Positions 33,641 to 43,265 of a stretch of DNA of 64,000 bases are shown here, in pieces. Under the pieces are notes generated by a model. It made no database searches. It saw only the letters and a program-made list of their open reading frames with translations, and had not been told where the DNA came from. The stretch is from Sparassis latifolia. Taxonomy: Eukaryota; Basidiomycota; Agaricomycetes; Polyporales; Sparassidaceae. The position numbers and the translations under genes are program-made. The DNA lies in assembly GCA_018466975.1 (NCBI GenBank), contig CM031560.1:1674001-1738000 (forward strand). Direction: 5' to 3'. Position 1 is the first letter of the stretch, and each line of letters starts with the position of its first letter.

Positions 33641-35017
33641 ATGGCGAACAGACGAGGCGTTTCTAAGCGACCTGCAGCTTCTACAGAAGGTTGGCAATAC
33701 CCGCTTGACTGACTCCGATTGGATTATTGAACGTGTTTCGGGCGATGCAGAGGTCGAGTGTTGGTCGCACGCAGCAACGTCGCTTTCTAGGCTGACAACA
33801 ATGTACACAAATCCCGAAAAATCCGATACAATAGGCCGAGTAAATAGATTGCTTGCCGGGTGGCCGCCAGGGGATACCCTACCCGCGGAAGGCTACGACA
33901 GCGTGAAGAGTAACTTCAAAAAACTAATACCGGGTCTTCATGACATCAAAACCACGGCAGAAAAAGAGATAGTGTATGCAGTACTATTATGGGGACCACG
34001 CCGTCGATCTCAGGTGTTTTTGTCTGCAGGGCCATCGACGATGTGATTGAGCGCCTCGGGATTCTGGTTGCTTTGCGGAAAGCATCAGAGGCTATTCCTC
34101 CAGGTTCAAACTTATTCTGTGGATGCGTGATGGCATACTGACCTTTATCCCGTAGAGAAGCGAGTCAAGCGGCCTCGCGCACATTCACCATCTTCTGCAC
34201 CGACTCCCGTCCTACCGGCCACAACTATTACAAGCCGTGCGGTATCGATAACTGTTCCGCCACGAAATTCTGTTGGTCCACAACCACAAATACCCTTTTC
34301 TCGCGAGCCAAGGGCACGAAGGGATGCACTTGCAAACCAATTGCCATTACAGGAGGGCAGGAAGGTGGCCTTCCATCCGCCTCAAAATACCAGCAAGACA
34401 TCAGAAAGTGCTACTGGAGGTAAAGACGAAGAGTGGATCTTAGCAGTCGTTACAAAATGTATAAACCAAGACAGGAATCGGTGAATACTTTTTTTGTTCT
34501 CGATTTCTCTGGAACTAATCCACACTGCCCCGTAGATATGTGGTACAGGACCCGGAACCACAAGAAGACGGTCAACCTGGACAGTAAGTCGTGATTTCCA
34601 AACACAGCAGTGGAAATGCCGCATATTAATCCCGCCGACAGGTGTTACAACACAACACTGCGCGCCATAATTCCGCTACCCGACCCAAATGCGCCTCCAG
34701 ACAGTGCTGCACATCTGAACGCATATCCGTCATTCACCGCCGGATCAACCGTCATGGCACTCTATCCAGATACCAGCTGTTTCTATCGCGCAGAGGTGGT
34801 TGCCAGCCCGAAAGATATGCAAGCAGTGGGTCGGGTAGGTCTTTCGATACTTTGCTGCGTCAGTAGGCAACTTGCAAACCAAGCACACCGATTTCAGACA
34901 GGGTCCTCCACAAAACATATGCCAATACCAATGTACAAGCTTCGGTTTGAGGATGACGACGATCAAGAGCACTACGTATCAGCCCAATCGGTAGTTGAAT
35001 TCCCTCGCTTGACTTGA
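33641..35017 (+). CDS. SGF29: SAGA-associated factor SGF29, tandem Tudor protein
   Basis: Seven exons, 33641-33689, 33751-33973, 34030-34103, 34156-34480, 34536-34583, 34642-34834 and 34898-35017, encode 343 residues starting MANRRGVSKRP. The N-terminal half is helical (VECWSHAATSLSRLTTMYTN, IGRVNRLLAGWP) and should dock into the SAGA histone acetyltransferase module. The C-terminal tandem Tudor region reads EWILAVVTKC, YVVQDPEPQE, GSTVMALYPDTSCFYRAEVV and MYKLRFEDDDDQEHYVSAQS. In yeast and humans this domain reads H3K4me2/3 and recruits Gcn5 activity. The middle linker is Pro/Ser/Arg-rich. The ATG-proximal exon was chosen because it restores the usual short basic N-terminus. Confidence 0.93.
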
Positions 35018-35138
35018 TGCATTGATATTGTAATATACTTGAGTTATTCACTGCAAAATTCTAACCAACGGAATATAGTCCCATATGCATGCAGCAGAGT
35101 TCTACTTCCGATGGAAAAACCTCATCGTAGAGTATTTC

Positions 35139-35220
35139 TTCGGATACGGGGAATCGAACCCCGAGCTACCGCGGACGGCTCATTGAGAGGCGGTAATGTT
35201 AGCCTTTACACCATATCCGA
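35139..35220 (-). tRNA. tRNA-Glu (anticodon CUC) with a 10-nt intron
   Basis: Read on the minus strand this folds into a complete cloverleaf: acceptor TCGGATA/TATCCGA, D stem GTGT/ACAT, anticodon stem ACCGC/GCGGT, T stem CGGGG/CCCCG with TTCGATT loop, discriminator A at 35139. The anticodon CTC is at 35187-35185. Ten extra bases (35183-35174) sit right after position 37, the canonical place for nuclear tRNA introns. Without the intron the tRNA is 72 nt, as expected. A- and B-box promoters are internal (GGTGTAAAGGCT region and GGTTCGATTCC). Confidence 0.93.
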
Positions 35221-35390
35221 TAGTGAATGCATGTGGTATATCAAATATTTGCTATGATAGATTGCATCGGATGTTTCTGGGTCATTCGGCAACGGATGAC
35301 GCGGGCGGGGTGCACTAGTGACGAAGTGATCTTTGCGTCGAGCACTCTCTAGAGCGCTCTTGCTTCTTCTGGATGGAGACCCTTTCTTGC

Positions 35391-35396
35391 TATAAA
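35391..35396 (+). promoter_or_regulatory. TATA box of the Hsp20 gene
   Basis: TATAAA lies 62 bases upstream of the Hsp20 ATG. About 20 bases before it is CTTCTTCTGGA, an imperfect heat-shock element (TTCnnGAA with one mismatch). TATA boxes with heat-shock elements are usual for fungal small heat-shock genes; the heat-shock element here is weak. Confidence 0.5.
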
Positions 35397-35457
35397 CCCG
35401 TGCCCGACCACGATTAGGGACTGCAATTATCCTCTCTCAATCGTCTCGTCGGGGACC

Positions 35458-36078
35458 ATGTCTATCGCTCGTCTCTTCTTCCGCGAAATGCGCCCTTTCT
35501 TCCACATGTTGGAGGAGCCTCTCGGTCGCTCTCCGGCATACATGCGCATGCCCCGATCCCTGTTTGAAGATCCATTCCTGCAATCAACCGCCGTTGTACC
35601 CGCTGTGGACGTTACGGAGGAGGGAGACAACTACGTGCTTGAGGCGGAGCTGCCAGGGGTGAAGAAGGAAAACGTCGAGGTCCGTATCGGCGAAGGTGGA
35701 CGGAGTGTCATCATCGAGGGCAAGATCATCCGTCGCTCTGAGTCTACCACCCCGGAGACTGCGTCGGGGGCGGGGCCCCATTCGGGCACAGAAGGCATCG
35801 ACTTGGAAACGACTGATGGTACGTGGCTTGTTACCCATGATTCATCGGAATGCTCATACTCTATACTCGCAGAGAAAGGAGTTGCACCACGGCCAGACCA
35901 GAATAAGCTTTCTGTTGAACGTTCTTTCACAGGGAGCACGTCATTCGCTCGCACAGTCTTTCTGCCACGCCAGATCGACCCTACCAAAGTTTCCGCGAAG
36001 TTAGTTGACGGTGTCCTTACCGTGACCGTACCGCGGGCGACGGAGGACGTTAGCAGTGTGCAGATCCCTATTCAGTGA
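35458..36078 (+). CDS. small heat-shock protein (Hsp20, alpha-crystallin domain)
   Basis: Two exons, 35458-35818 and 35873-36078, encode 188 residues; the 54-nt intron is in frame and would otherwise add an unrelated 18-residue insert. The alpha-crystallin domain starts at AVVPAVDVTEEGDNYVLEAE, continues with LPGVKKENVEVRI, and closes with ARTVFLPRQIDPTKVSAKL and DGVLTVTVPR. The C-terminal I-x-I anchor is present as QIPIQ. An acidic, Ser/Thr-rich loop of about 50 residues sits between the middle strands. ATP-independent holdase activity in the cytosol is the expected role. A TATA box lies upstream. Confidence 0.95.
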   Translation: MSIARLFFREMRPFFHMLEEPLGRSPAYMRMPRSLFEDPFLQSTAVVPAVDVTEEGDNYVLEAELPGVKKENVEVRIGEGGRSVIIEGKIIRRSESTTPETASGAGPHSGTEGIDLETTDGTWLVTHDSSECSYSILAEKGVAPRPDQNKLSVERSFTGSTSFARTVFLPRQIDPTKVSAKLVDGVLTVTVPRATEDVSSVQIPIQ

Positions 36079-36409
36079 AGCGTTGCATCGGCGTTCACAT
36101 AGCATATTGTAATTCTCACATTCCACGGACATTCACCAATTGTATTTTACTACCTCGATGTCTTTGTACGAACCTACGTGCGTAGTTTAGCGTACGTCGA
36201 GGCCGCATCAGTAATTGAACATATCATTATGGTTGTCCTACTCTGTGTAAGGTTCTCTTCCCACGTCTTCGGTGGTTGTTGCTGTACCACGCGGTCGACG
36301 TTCTTCTTGCCAGCTTGTCGATTTACCGCTGTGTCACTGCCGCCACACAACAAAACATTGTCTCCAGATCATCCGTGACAAAGGGACTTCTCTTGGATCT
36401 CTGCACTAA
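36079..36409. other. intergenic spacer
   Basis: 331 bases between Hsp20 and the histone-fold gene, holding the 3' UTR of the first and promoter of the second. No further feature seen. Confidence 0.5.
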
Positions 36410-37778
36410 ATGGCTGTAGGAATTGCCAGCATCCCCGGACAAGGACCACCCAGCTCTGACGATGCCGACATGGATGTCTACTCAGAGGATGAGGAAGTGG
36501 ATCAACTGGACTCTGACCTTGACGAGGAGGAGGATATTCCCCTCGCGAATGGGAGCGTATCCTCGAACCGGTCGCGTACCATAGGCAGGAAGAGCGGGGA
36601 GCGGGTACCTGGGCACAGTCTCATACCTACGGAGCGTGTGGAGAGCATTATGCATGCGGACGGTATGTCCTGGCATTCATCTTGGGGTGCATGCTCACGG
36701 GTGGTTTTCGCGGTTAGGAAGCGGTGGGCATATGTCAAAAGAGGCCATGTTCATGCTTTCTGTCGCCACTGTGAGCCTGCTTTACTGTGCTGGAGTAGTC
36801 TATTCTTACACCTCCTCAGGAAGAGTTCATAAAGCGGCTTGCGGGGGCAGGGTATCACGAAGCTAGTTCTGAGAGGCGCTCCGTGGTGAACTACCACGAC
36901 GTTGGTGAGTCCTACTACTCACTCTTGCAACGCATTCACGGACGAATGATTCCAAGCATTTGCAACGTCACAATGCCCTGAATTTATGTTCCTACAAGGT
37001 AACGCCCCGTTCACCCACCCATTTCGTCCTTATTCTCCAACGCTGGTCTACAGATACGATACCGACGCCAATCCCCCTCTCCGAGGCGATGCAACTTAGA
37101 GCCGCAAAGGAGAAGGAAATCCTCGAAGACAACCCCGCAATCTCAGTCACCCCTGTCCCTCTCCCGACCACCTTCATCCCCTCTGGACCTAGCATTTCGC
37201 ACCCAGGCGGCTCAAAGCCCAGGGCTCCCAGGATCCGCCAAACGAACGGCAAGGAGAAAACAAACGGGACCGCCACTGCGAGCGGGACGAAGCGGCAGCG
37301 CGACAGCAAGGGCCGGTGGAGCTTACCTGGGCAGGGCGGCGAGGATGGAGAGAGCGAGGCAGGAAGCGTAGGCGCGGGTGCGAGTGCGAGCGCGAGTGGG
37401 CGGCCAAGCAGAGTGCGGACGCGCCCGTTGAGAATCTCACAGGACGAGTCGCCGCAGGCGTATTCCGCTCCCCCTAATGGGAGAGCAGTACCTCAAAACG
37501 GGACCTCGCCTAACCGCAACCATGCACACGGCTTGACCGCGGAATATGCGGGGTGGGCAGGCATGCCCATGACCCCACCCCCGGCGCCTCAACCCGCACA
37601 CGCGTCTGACATGGCGGACCCACGTCTAGCGCACCCCGACGGGCGATGGTCGCCTGGGCAGTACACTGGTCCTGCGAGCGGGTACCTCGAAGATCGGCGG
37701 GTACTGTTCGGAAGGGGTGGGATGGCGGGCAACCCTGGCAGAACGATCTACTCTGCTCAGCGTCCTCCTGCCCGATAA
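36410..37778 (+). CDS. histone-fold protein of CHRAC1/POLE4 (NF-YC-like) type
   Basis: Five exons, 36410-36662, 36718-36770, 36820-36904, 36957-36998 and 37054-37778, encode 385 residues. After an acidic N-terminus (DVYSEDEEVDQLDSDLDEEE) comes a histone fold: SLIPTERVESIMHADG, HMSKEAMFMLSVATEEFIKR and RRSVVNYHDVAFATSQ, followed by EFMFLQDTIPTPIPLSEAM, which resembles the segment after the fold in CHRAC1. Such subunits pair with a POLE3/Dpb4-type partner in ISWI remodellers or DNA polymerase epsilon. The long C-terminal 250 residues are disordered, Pro/Gly/Arg-rich with basic nuclear-localisation clusters. Family membership is firm; which complex it serves is inferred. Confidence 0.8.
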
Positions 37779-38274
37779 TCTGCATACACTCCGCCTGGAA
37801 TATGTTCATTCACTTGTACTCTTTAGAGTGATCCCCACCCTAACACCCTGTGTTCATAGCATGCGTGTAAGTCTTGGTCTCGCACCCCTTGGACTGGTGT
37901 CTTAACAATGGTTTCTGCAGATTCTGTACCGTTAAGGATTTACATCTACACGTCGTCGTAATCTCACGCAAAAAAATTGGCAGCTTGCGATTTCTGTCTA
38001 GCTGTTGTAGGGCTGAAAGCACCTGCACGTCAAATTACCCCGCTGTATGGTAAGTATTCACGATCGTAGTGCTTCAAAGCTTCACCTATGGGCCGCCTCC
38101 GAACCTTACTGAAGGTATGGGGTGCAATCCGAAGCCCCAAGTATCTCCGCATCTTGCTTATGATGCAATTGACCCTAAATGCATCCCGAGATACCTTCTC
38201 TTGCCAATCCCCGGAAACCGTCCGCTCGCTAGAAGAAATACGAGTGACGAGGTCAATGGGATCGAGCGGGTCCT
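37779..38274. other. intergenic spacer
   Basis: About 500 bases between the histone-fold stop and the 3' end of the tautomerase. Open frames here (for example 38069-38440 plus) overlap the tautomerase antisense and show no conserved motif. Confidence 0.5.
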
Positions 38275-38797
38275 CTATATCAACCTCGTCTTCACTATCT
38301 GCGTAAGTTCGTATATTTCATATCCTCCGGGACATGCCCGAGGTCTCTGCAACGATCCTCTTCTGCTGATCCAACTTCGGGTTCCCTCATGCCCTCCAGC
38401 AACACATTCTGACGGGAACATCTTCAGAACAAGCAAATGACAATAGTGATAGAAGATGCTCCGCACCTCCGCAGGCCGCTCCATCAACGTCACCTCGACC
38501 AAGAACTTCTTCCCCCCCCGCATTCCGGACGATCACATCGTCAAGCAGGGTGAGCAGCTTGTACCTGTGCGCCGAGTCGCGGCCCGCGCGGATGTTGCCC
38601 ACGACCTGGACCATGTCCGGCGCGGCGGCGCCGTTGCTGAACAGATCGCCGTGCGCGCGGCCGACGAAGGCAACCTTCACGAAGAAGCGCGGCGCGTCCG
38701 TCGCGGCGACGTGTGCATCTGCGATGCCGTTGGCGATACTTTGCTTCTGTGCGGAGGTGAAGGCAGATTCGTCGTAGTAAATGTAATAGACCGGCAT
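38275..38797 (-). CDS. cis-CaaD-like tautomerase, with one frame break in a G8 run
   Basis: The ATG at 38797 starts MPVYYIYYDES. After Met removal the N-terminal Pro-1 is the catalytic base of the tautomerase superfamily; His-28 (ADAHVAATDAP) and the two arginines of GNIRAGRD align with the active site of cis-3-chloroacrylic acid dehalogenase. The frame then breaks in a run of eight G (minus strand, 38519-38512): the continuation KKFLVEVTLMERPAEVR, the expected last strand, is in the next frame. Seven G would restore it. Without correction the protein reads on to a stop at 38387. The exact 3' end is uncertain; 38275 is the stop of the corrected frame without further introns. Natural substrates in fungi are unknown. 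Confidence 0.75.
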
Positions 38798-40626
38798 TGT
38801 TGGGTATTGGGTATGTGGGGAGCGTGCTCAATGTAGCGAGGGGATAACGATGCTGAATTCGGGTATTTATGTGTTGTCGCTACGAAGACTGGTGACTTGG
38901 ATCGGGGATCGCCAGGCTCGGACTATGTAAGATCCTGAGTAATTGCAACGGTGAAGGTGTCGCATGCCCGAAGGGGAGTTTAGCTGTGCATAGTCAATAT
39001 CATACCAACGACCTGAGGTTCTCATTCCGCTCTAGGTTCAAATACTGTTCTGTCTGATTCACTGGTAGGTGCAAACGTGGGAATCCGCAGACTCACCAGC
39101 CGTTCCGTGCGATATAACTTGACATCGAAGTCAGTTTCGACTTCAAACTGAAGTGAGTCTAGAGGGACCCAACCACGATACAGTCAATCGGCTACGCTCT
39201 CCAAGTCTTCCTCAATGAATGGGGAACTTGCTCGTATTATTAGGAATATATCAATCCGTTCTTCCAGCTGGTCTAAGTCAAGACACACGGATAAAAGCTT
39301 GAAGCGAGAGCCAAATCGCGAGAAAGTAACCGGAGTGAAGCCGAGCTTGGCTCACTTCAACAGGTGGCAAGTGAGGTTGGGCAATGAGAACGAGAGGCAG
39401 CCACACTCGACGAACGACGTGAACCGAATCCGGTTGATTTCGAGCGGTGTGATACTCGTGAACTCCGAAAGTAAGCTCATTCGGAACGGTGGTGCGCAGG
39501 ACAAGCTGAAGTAGTGGCCTATTTGAATACGCTCTGTTCTTGCAAGCTTCCTCGCGCACCTGGAGGGGAAGCGGCTAGTACCTGCCAGCCTGCCGTCCGA
39601 GAAGGGCCGTCCTCTGACCAGTGTATCGACCTGGAGTGCGGGAATTTCAAAGAGTTGCCCAAAGGATTCCAGCTACTTCAGAGTGCGGAGCTCAACCGTG
39701 TAGAACAGGTCGTAGCGCGTTCTGGGCAGCTGTGAGCGGTATGTGAGCTTACAGGCGAATAGCGTTGCCTGGTCGTGCGATCGATGATGCGATCAGAGAA
39801 TTCACTTGGCATGACCGGTATACTGTGTTCCAGAGGGTCGAGTCTGACACGTCATGGAGACGACAGCATATACTGTATGTTGATTTCAGTCTACTGAATG
39901 CAAGGAAAGGTGGCTACGCACGGAGACGCCCCTAATGAGAGAGCCTGAGTCACAGATGGTGTCGAAGCTTCGCTGATCCTGAGCAGAGTTTCCAGCTTAG
40001 CACCCTGGCCGCCTCCCTATGCTGTGCGAGACCCTGTTGTCGAGAACAGGTAGATGAACTCACGGACAACTTACATATTTCTCCCCCTCCCAAAAACCTA
40101 TGAAGATATAACATGTCTACTCTTCACCCTCCGAGCCCCAGCCCTTCTCCTGGTCCTGTTGGCAACGCCAATGGGCTCTAAATTTAATATCATGGTTGGA
40201 GTCCAAGTCAACGAGGGACTTTTCACATATTTCCTCGAGAAGCAACGGGTAGATATTCCAAAAGTTGACAGAATTCTTAAAAACCGTGAAATCTCAGCCT
40301 TTCTTGAGCGAGTATCCACAGTTCGTCGTATGAGCGGCGACCTTGGGATCAGCGGAGTCGGCTGCTCCGAAGACAACAGTCTACAAATACATTCAATCCA
40401 AGCGCTGCACTGCGGTACGTCAGCATTGCATGATTATGATAATTCCGGCTGTGCGGCCTGTGGAGTCATCCGCCTGGCGTGCTGATAGAGTCAATAAACC
40501 ACCTTGTCAATCATCCGGGCCAAAAGATCGGAAAGCTTACCATCGTTGAACACCCGTTATCAGAAGCATGTCTCGCTTTGAGATCTTGCTTATGAGTGCG
40601 CGCGCAGTGAACCAGCAGCCCCGGAA
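38798..40626. other. gene-poor interval
   Basis: About 1.8 kb between the tautomerase start and the ICMT-like stop. It contains the tautomerase promoter, small nested inverted repeats at 39127-39153 (GAAGTC/GACTTC and CTTCA/TGAAG), and one modest ATG-initiated frame at 40054-40485. I see no transposon ends or RNA gene. Confidence 0.45.
40054..40485 (+). CDS. hypothetical protein, doubtful
   Basis: An ATG frame of 143 codons. A hydrophobic segment near residues 20-45 (LLFTLRAPALLLVLLATPMG) is followed by a charged helical-looking stretch (KVDRILKNREISAFLERVST). A different ATG at 40112 opens MSTLHPPSPSPSPGPVG in another frame, so an intron-containing model is conceivable, but I cannot find splice sites that join it convincingly. 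No family recognised. Confidence 0.25.
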   Translation: MNSRTTYIFLPLPKTYEDITCLLFTLRAPALLLVLLATPMGSKFNIMVGVQVNEGLFTYFLEKQRVDIPKVDRILKNREISAFLERVSTVRRMSGDLGISGVGCSEDNSLQIHSIQALHCGTSALHDYDNSGCAACGVIRLAC

Positions 40627-41399
40627 CTACCAGATACCGGGAATGAGCCGGGTATGCACCTTGTTCTTGTACACGATATACTCGACTCCAGCCGTTGGGT
40701 CCACTTCGTGCATGTGCTCCTGGGAACGTATCGATAGAGTTAATGTTTCCTAGTATAAGCATGGGAGCGAGGACCTCCCGGGGGATCTTCAGCATGAACA
40801 CGCCCGCCGTGACAGGCAGGGCGGCAAGCGGGATGTAGGTCCAGCACAGTACCGCGAAGACGAGCTGTTGGACGAGCATCCCGCTGTGGAATGCACAACA
40901 GTGAGATCGCGTCCCCATAAACGAGTACTCGTATGACGGACCAGTATATCGGATGGCGCATGCGATCATACGGACCCGTCTCAGCAGTACCGGATACCGA
41001 CCCACGCCCTACATACATCTGCAAAATCTGCGGCTGCAGCTGTTTAAAGGCGGAAAACAGGAACGACCAGCACCACGCAGTTGCGAGCTGGGCAAAGACC
41101 TTGAGCACAGCGACGCTCGCTGCACCGAGTAGATAATCGGGCGGCGCACAGACGCGCCACCACGCCCACGAGGGAGGCCTTGCATCATTCATCAAGGAGC
41201 CGACGAGGTAGAGGACAGGTGGGAGATAGAAGGATAGCATGAGAAGGCAGCGCTCGAGGGGTCGGAGAGAGAAGGGCTTTGAGGGCCATGTGGAGTCTGC
41301 AAGCTGTTCAAGACGGACTTGGAGGACGAGGACGAAGGATATAGTGAGTTGGATCAGCAGCCAGCTGAAGAATCTGGCAAACGCTGCGCCTTCAAGCAT
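40627..41399 (-). CDS. ICMT/PEMT-like membrane methyltransferase (paralogue 1)
   Basis: Three exons on the minus strand, 41399-40942, 40883-40775 and 40719-40627, encode 219 residues. Several hydrophobic segments (FFSWLLIQLTISFVLVLQV, LMLSFYLPPVLYLVGSL, VFAQLATAWCWSFLFSAF, LVFAVLCWTYIPLAALPV) mark an integral membrane protein. The signature TGPYDRMRHPIYCG, followed by a hydrophobic stretch and then EEHMHEVDPTAGVEYIVYK, is that of isoprenylcysteine carboxyl methyltransferase and related phospholipid methyltransferases, which bind S-adenosylmethionine at the C-terminus. A second copy at 56865-57765 has exons 2 and 3 of exactly the same lengths (109 and 93 nt). True substrate is unknown. Divergent from the MYND gene. 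Confidence 0.8.
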
Positions 41400-41662
41400 A
41401 GTGCACAAATGTGAAAACAAGGCGAGGAGTTAGACTGGTGCACACTAGAACATCTAGTGGTAGAATTTCGAGTTCATCATCGCGCTCATCGAGGCTCTAT
41501 GCTGCGGGTGAATGGTGGAAAGTCCGAGTCCGAGTGAGTATCAGCGGGCGGCAGTAAAGAAGGGTGCTCAGGGTCCGCACTTTCAGCCACCGACGCGTAC
41601 ACAAGCGTGACTTGACCGTGACAGTCAAGCGACACTTACTCTACTTTCATTGTAAGGACAAG

Positions 41663-42850
41663 ATGAGCACAGTACCAGTCACTCCCGGTGAGGAGAACCA
41701 TGAGGGGAGCATTCTGCCTCCTTTTATCCGAGTTGTAGACCCTTCAATACGCGCCGCGCATGAGCGGAGCATGCCTACGCGCGAGGAGCGCAAGGAGAAC
41801 CTCAACAATATTCTAGTTCCCTGCGACGCGGATTGCGGGAAAGTTTTACCGCGCAACGAGCTCAAGTTGTGTTCCAGGTGCAAGCAGGTACTTTGACTTT
41901 GACGCGTTGAGTGTGAAGTTCTCATATTCGCGTCTGCAGGCCAGATATTGCTCCCAGGTTTGTCAAAAAGTCGACTGGTGAGTCGCGTTGTATATATAGT
42001 CGCGTTTCTTCACTGCATTAGTTGTTTTCACAGGCGCGCCAGACACAAGGCCGAATGCGGCGAAGGCCCACCGAAAGACCTCACGCTCAAGCTCGCCGAA
42101 CGCGCCCTCGCCGTTCCCAAGATCGTCGAATACCTCTGGATGATGTCTATCCTGACGCTCGAGCTCATCACCGACACCTCCAACGCAGCGCGCTTCGTCG
42201 TCAACATCCAATGCGACACCAAAGCTGCGGACCTCGCATCTTACGTTGAGCGCATGATGAGCGGCGCACGAGAGAGCGCGGAGAAGGCCCAGGTCGTGCT
42301 GCATGTCTCCAAGTCCGTGCGCGTGCCCCTCGCAGGCGCCCCTGCGCGCACGCAGAAAGCGGCTGCGGACGCTCGCGAGAAGTACACGAAGGATCACCGC
42401 GACGCCGATGGGCGGTACAGCCGGGACAACCCTGTTGTCACGTTCTTCTTCAGCTCGGAGGAGGACGCGACAGGCAAAGACGGCGCCATCTCCGTCTCGT
42501 ATGTGATTCCGGCATGGGCCCTAGGTTATATGGCGTCGAACCCGAAGGAGACCCTCCGCTCTGCGGTGTTTGGCGACAGTGAGGTTGATATGAGCATGAC
42601 GACCCTGCGCGAGTGAGTCGCTGAAGGCCGTATAGACGTCCCACGCTGATCATACTGTGATAGTGGACTGAACAACCTGATGCGGAATGACAAGCAGAAC
42701 AAGCTCCGTCTACGAGGGGTGCGTATAGTTTTAATTGAGACATCGTATTCGCGTCCTGATGTCTTCGCTCAGTATCCAAGCGGCACCAAGCCGTCTCCGC
42801 AAGAGCAGTCAGAGCAGAGAAAGCCTGTCGTGGTCGTTGCGGAGGAGTGA
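41663..42850 (+). CDS. MYND zinc-finger protein
   Basis: Five exons, 41663-41887, 41940-41977, 42034-42612, 42664-42718 and 42773-42850, encode 324 residues. The MYND finger spans residues 54-96: ligands C54, C58, C70, C73, C79, C83, H92 and C96, reading CDADCGKVLP, LCSRCKQARYCSQVCQKVDW and RHKAEC once introns 1 and 2 are removed. The remainder is a mixed helical region with no domain I can name, and an acidic C-terminus. MYND fingers bind proline-rich partner motifs; catalytic SET motifs are absent, so it is not a SMYD methyltransferase. It shares a 263-base promoter with the ICMT-like gene. Confidence 0.88.
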
Positions 42851-43265
42851 CTGTATTTTTTTCTTCCTCTTGTTGTCTTTCTGCTGGTATGTGAATCCCC
42901 TGGCCTCCGCGCAAATACTGTCTCATATGACATCGTTGCTTTCCACGAATTTTTGCCAATACAGATTCGCTTGCTCTCGAGTTTTCTCGTTTATTGTATA
43001 AACCATGCACGCCACCAGTGTGCCAGGAAGAATGTGTCATGTAATTTCCAGTAATATCGTACTTCTATACCACGCGCACCTGCTCACCTAGTTAACGCTG
43101 CACTATACTACTCGCGTTTGCAGTATAGTTCAGTCTCGACTTACAAACGTCCGCGCGAGCAGCCTCATCTAAGTATCACTGTCAAGTGGGAGTATGGCAC
43201 AGCGTCCAGGGGCAGTTCATCGTTCGTTCGTAGCAATACCATTACTCGCTTGAAGTGTCTCTGCT
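42851..43265. other. convergent intergenic spacer
   Basis: About 415 bases between the MYND stop and the sedolisin stop; both genes end here. No separate feature seen. Confidence 0.5.

Noticed and set aside
33573..34046. Upstream-extended SGF29 start from 33573
   Set aside because: That frame has no ATG and departs from the family; the ATG at 33641 with an intron at 33690-33750 restores the conserved N-terminus.
37260..37440. Possible GC-rich tandem repeat in the histone-fold tail
   Set aside because: It is low-complexity Ala/Ser/Gly coding sequence (GAGASASAS), not a DNA tandem array.
39127..39153. Nested short inverted repeats as a possible hairpin RNA
   Set aside because: Arms are only 5-6 bases and overlap; such structures are common by chance.
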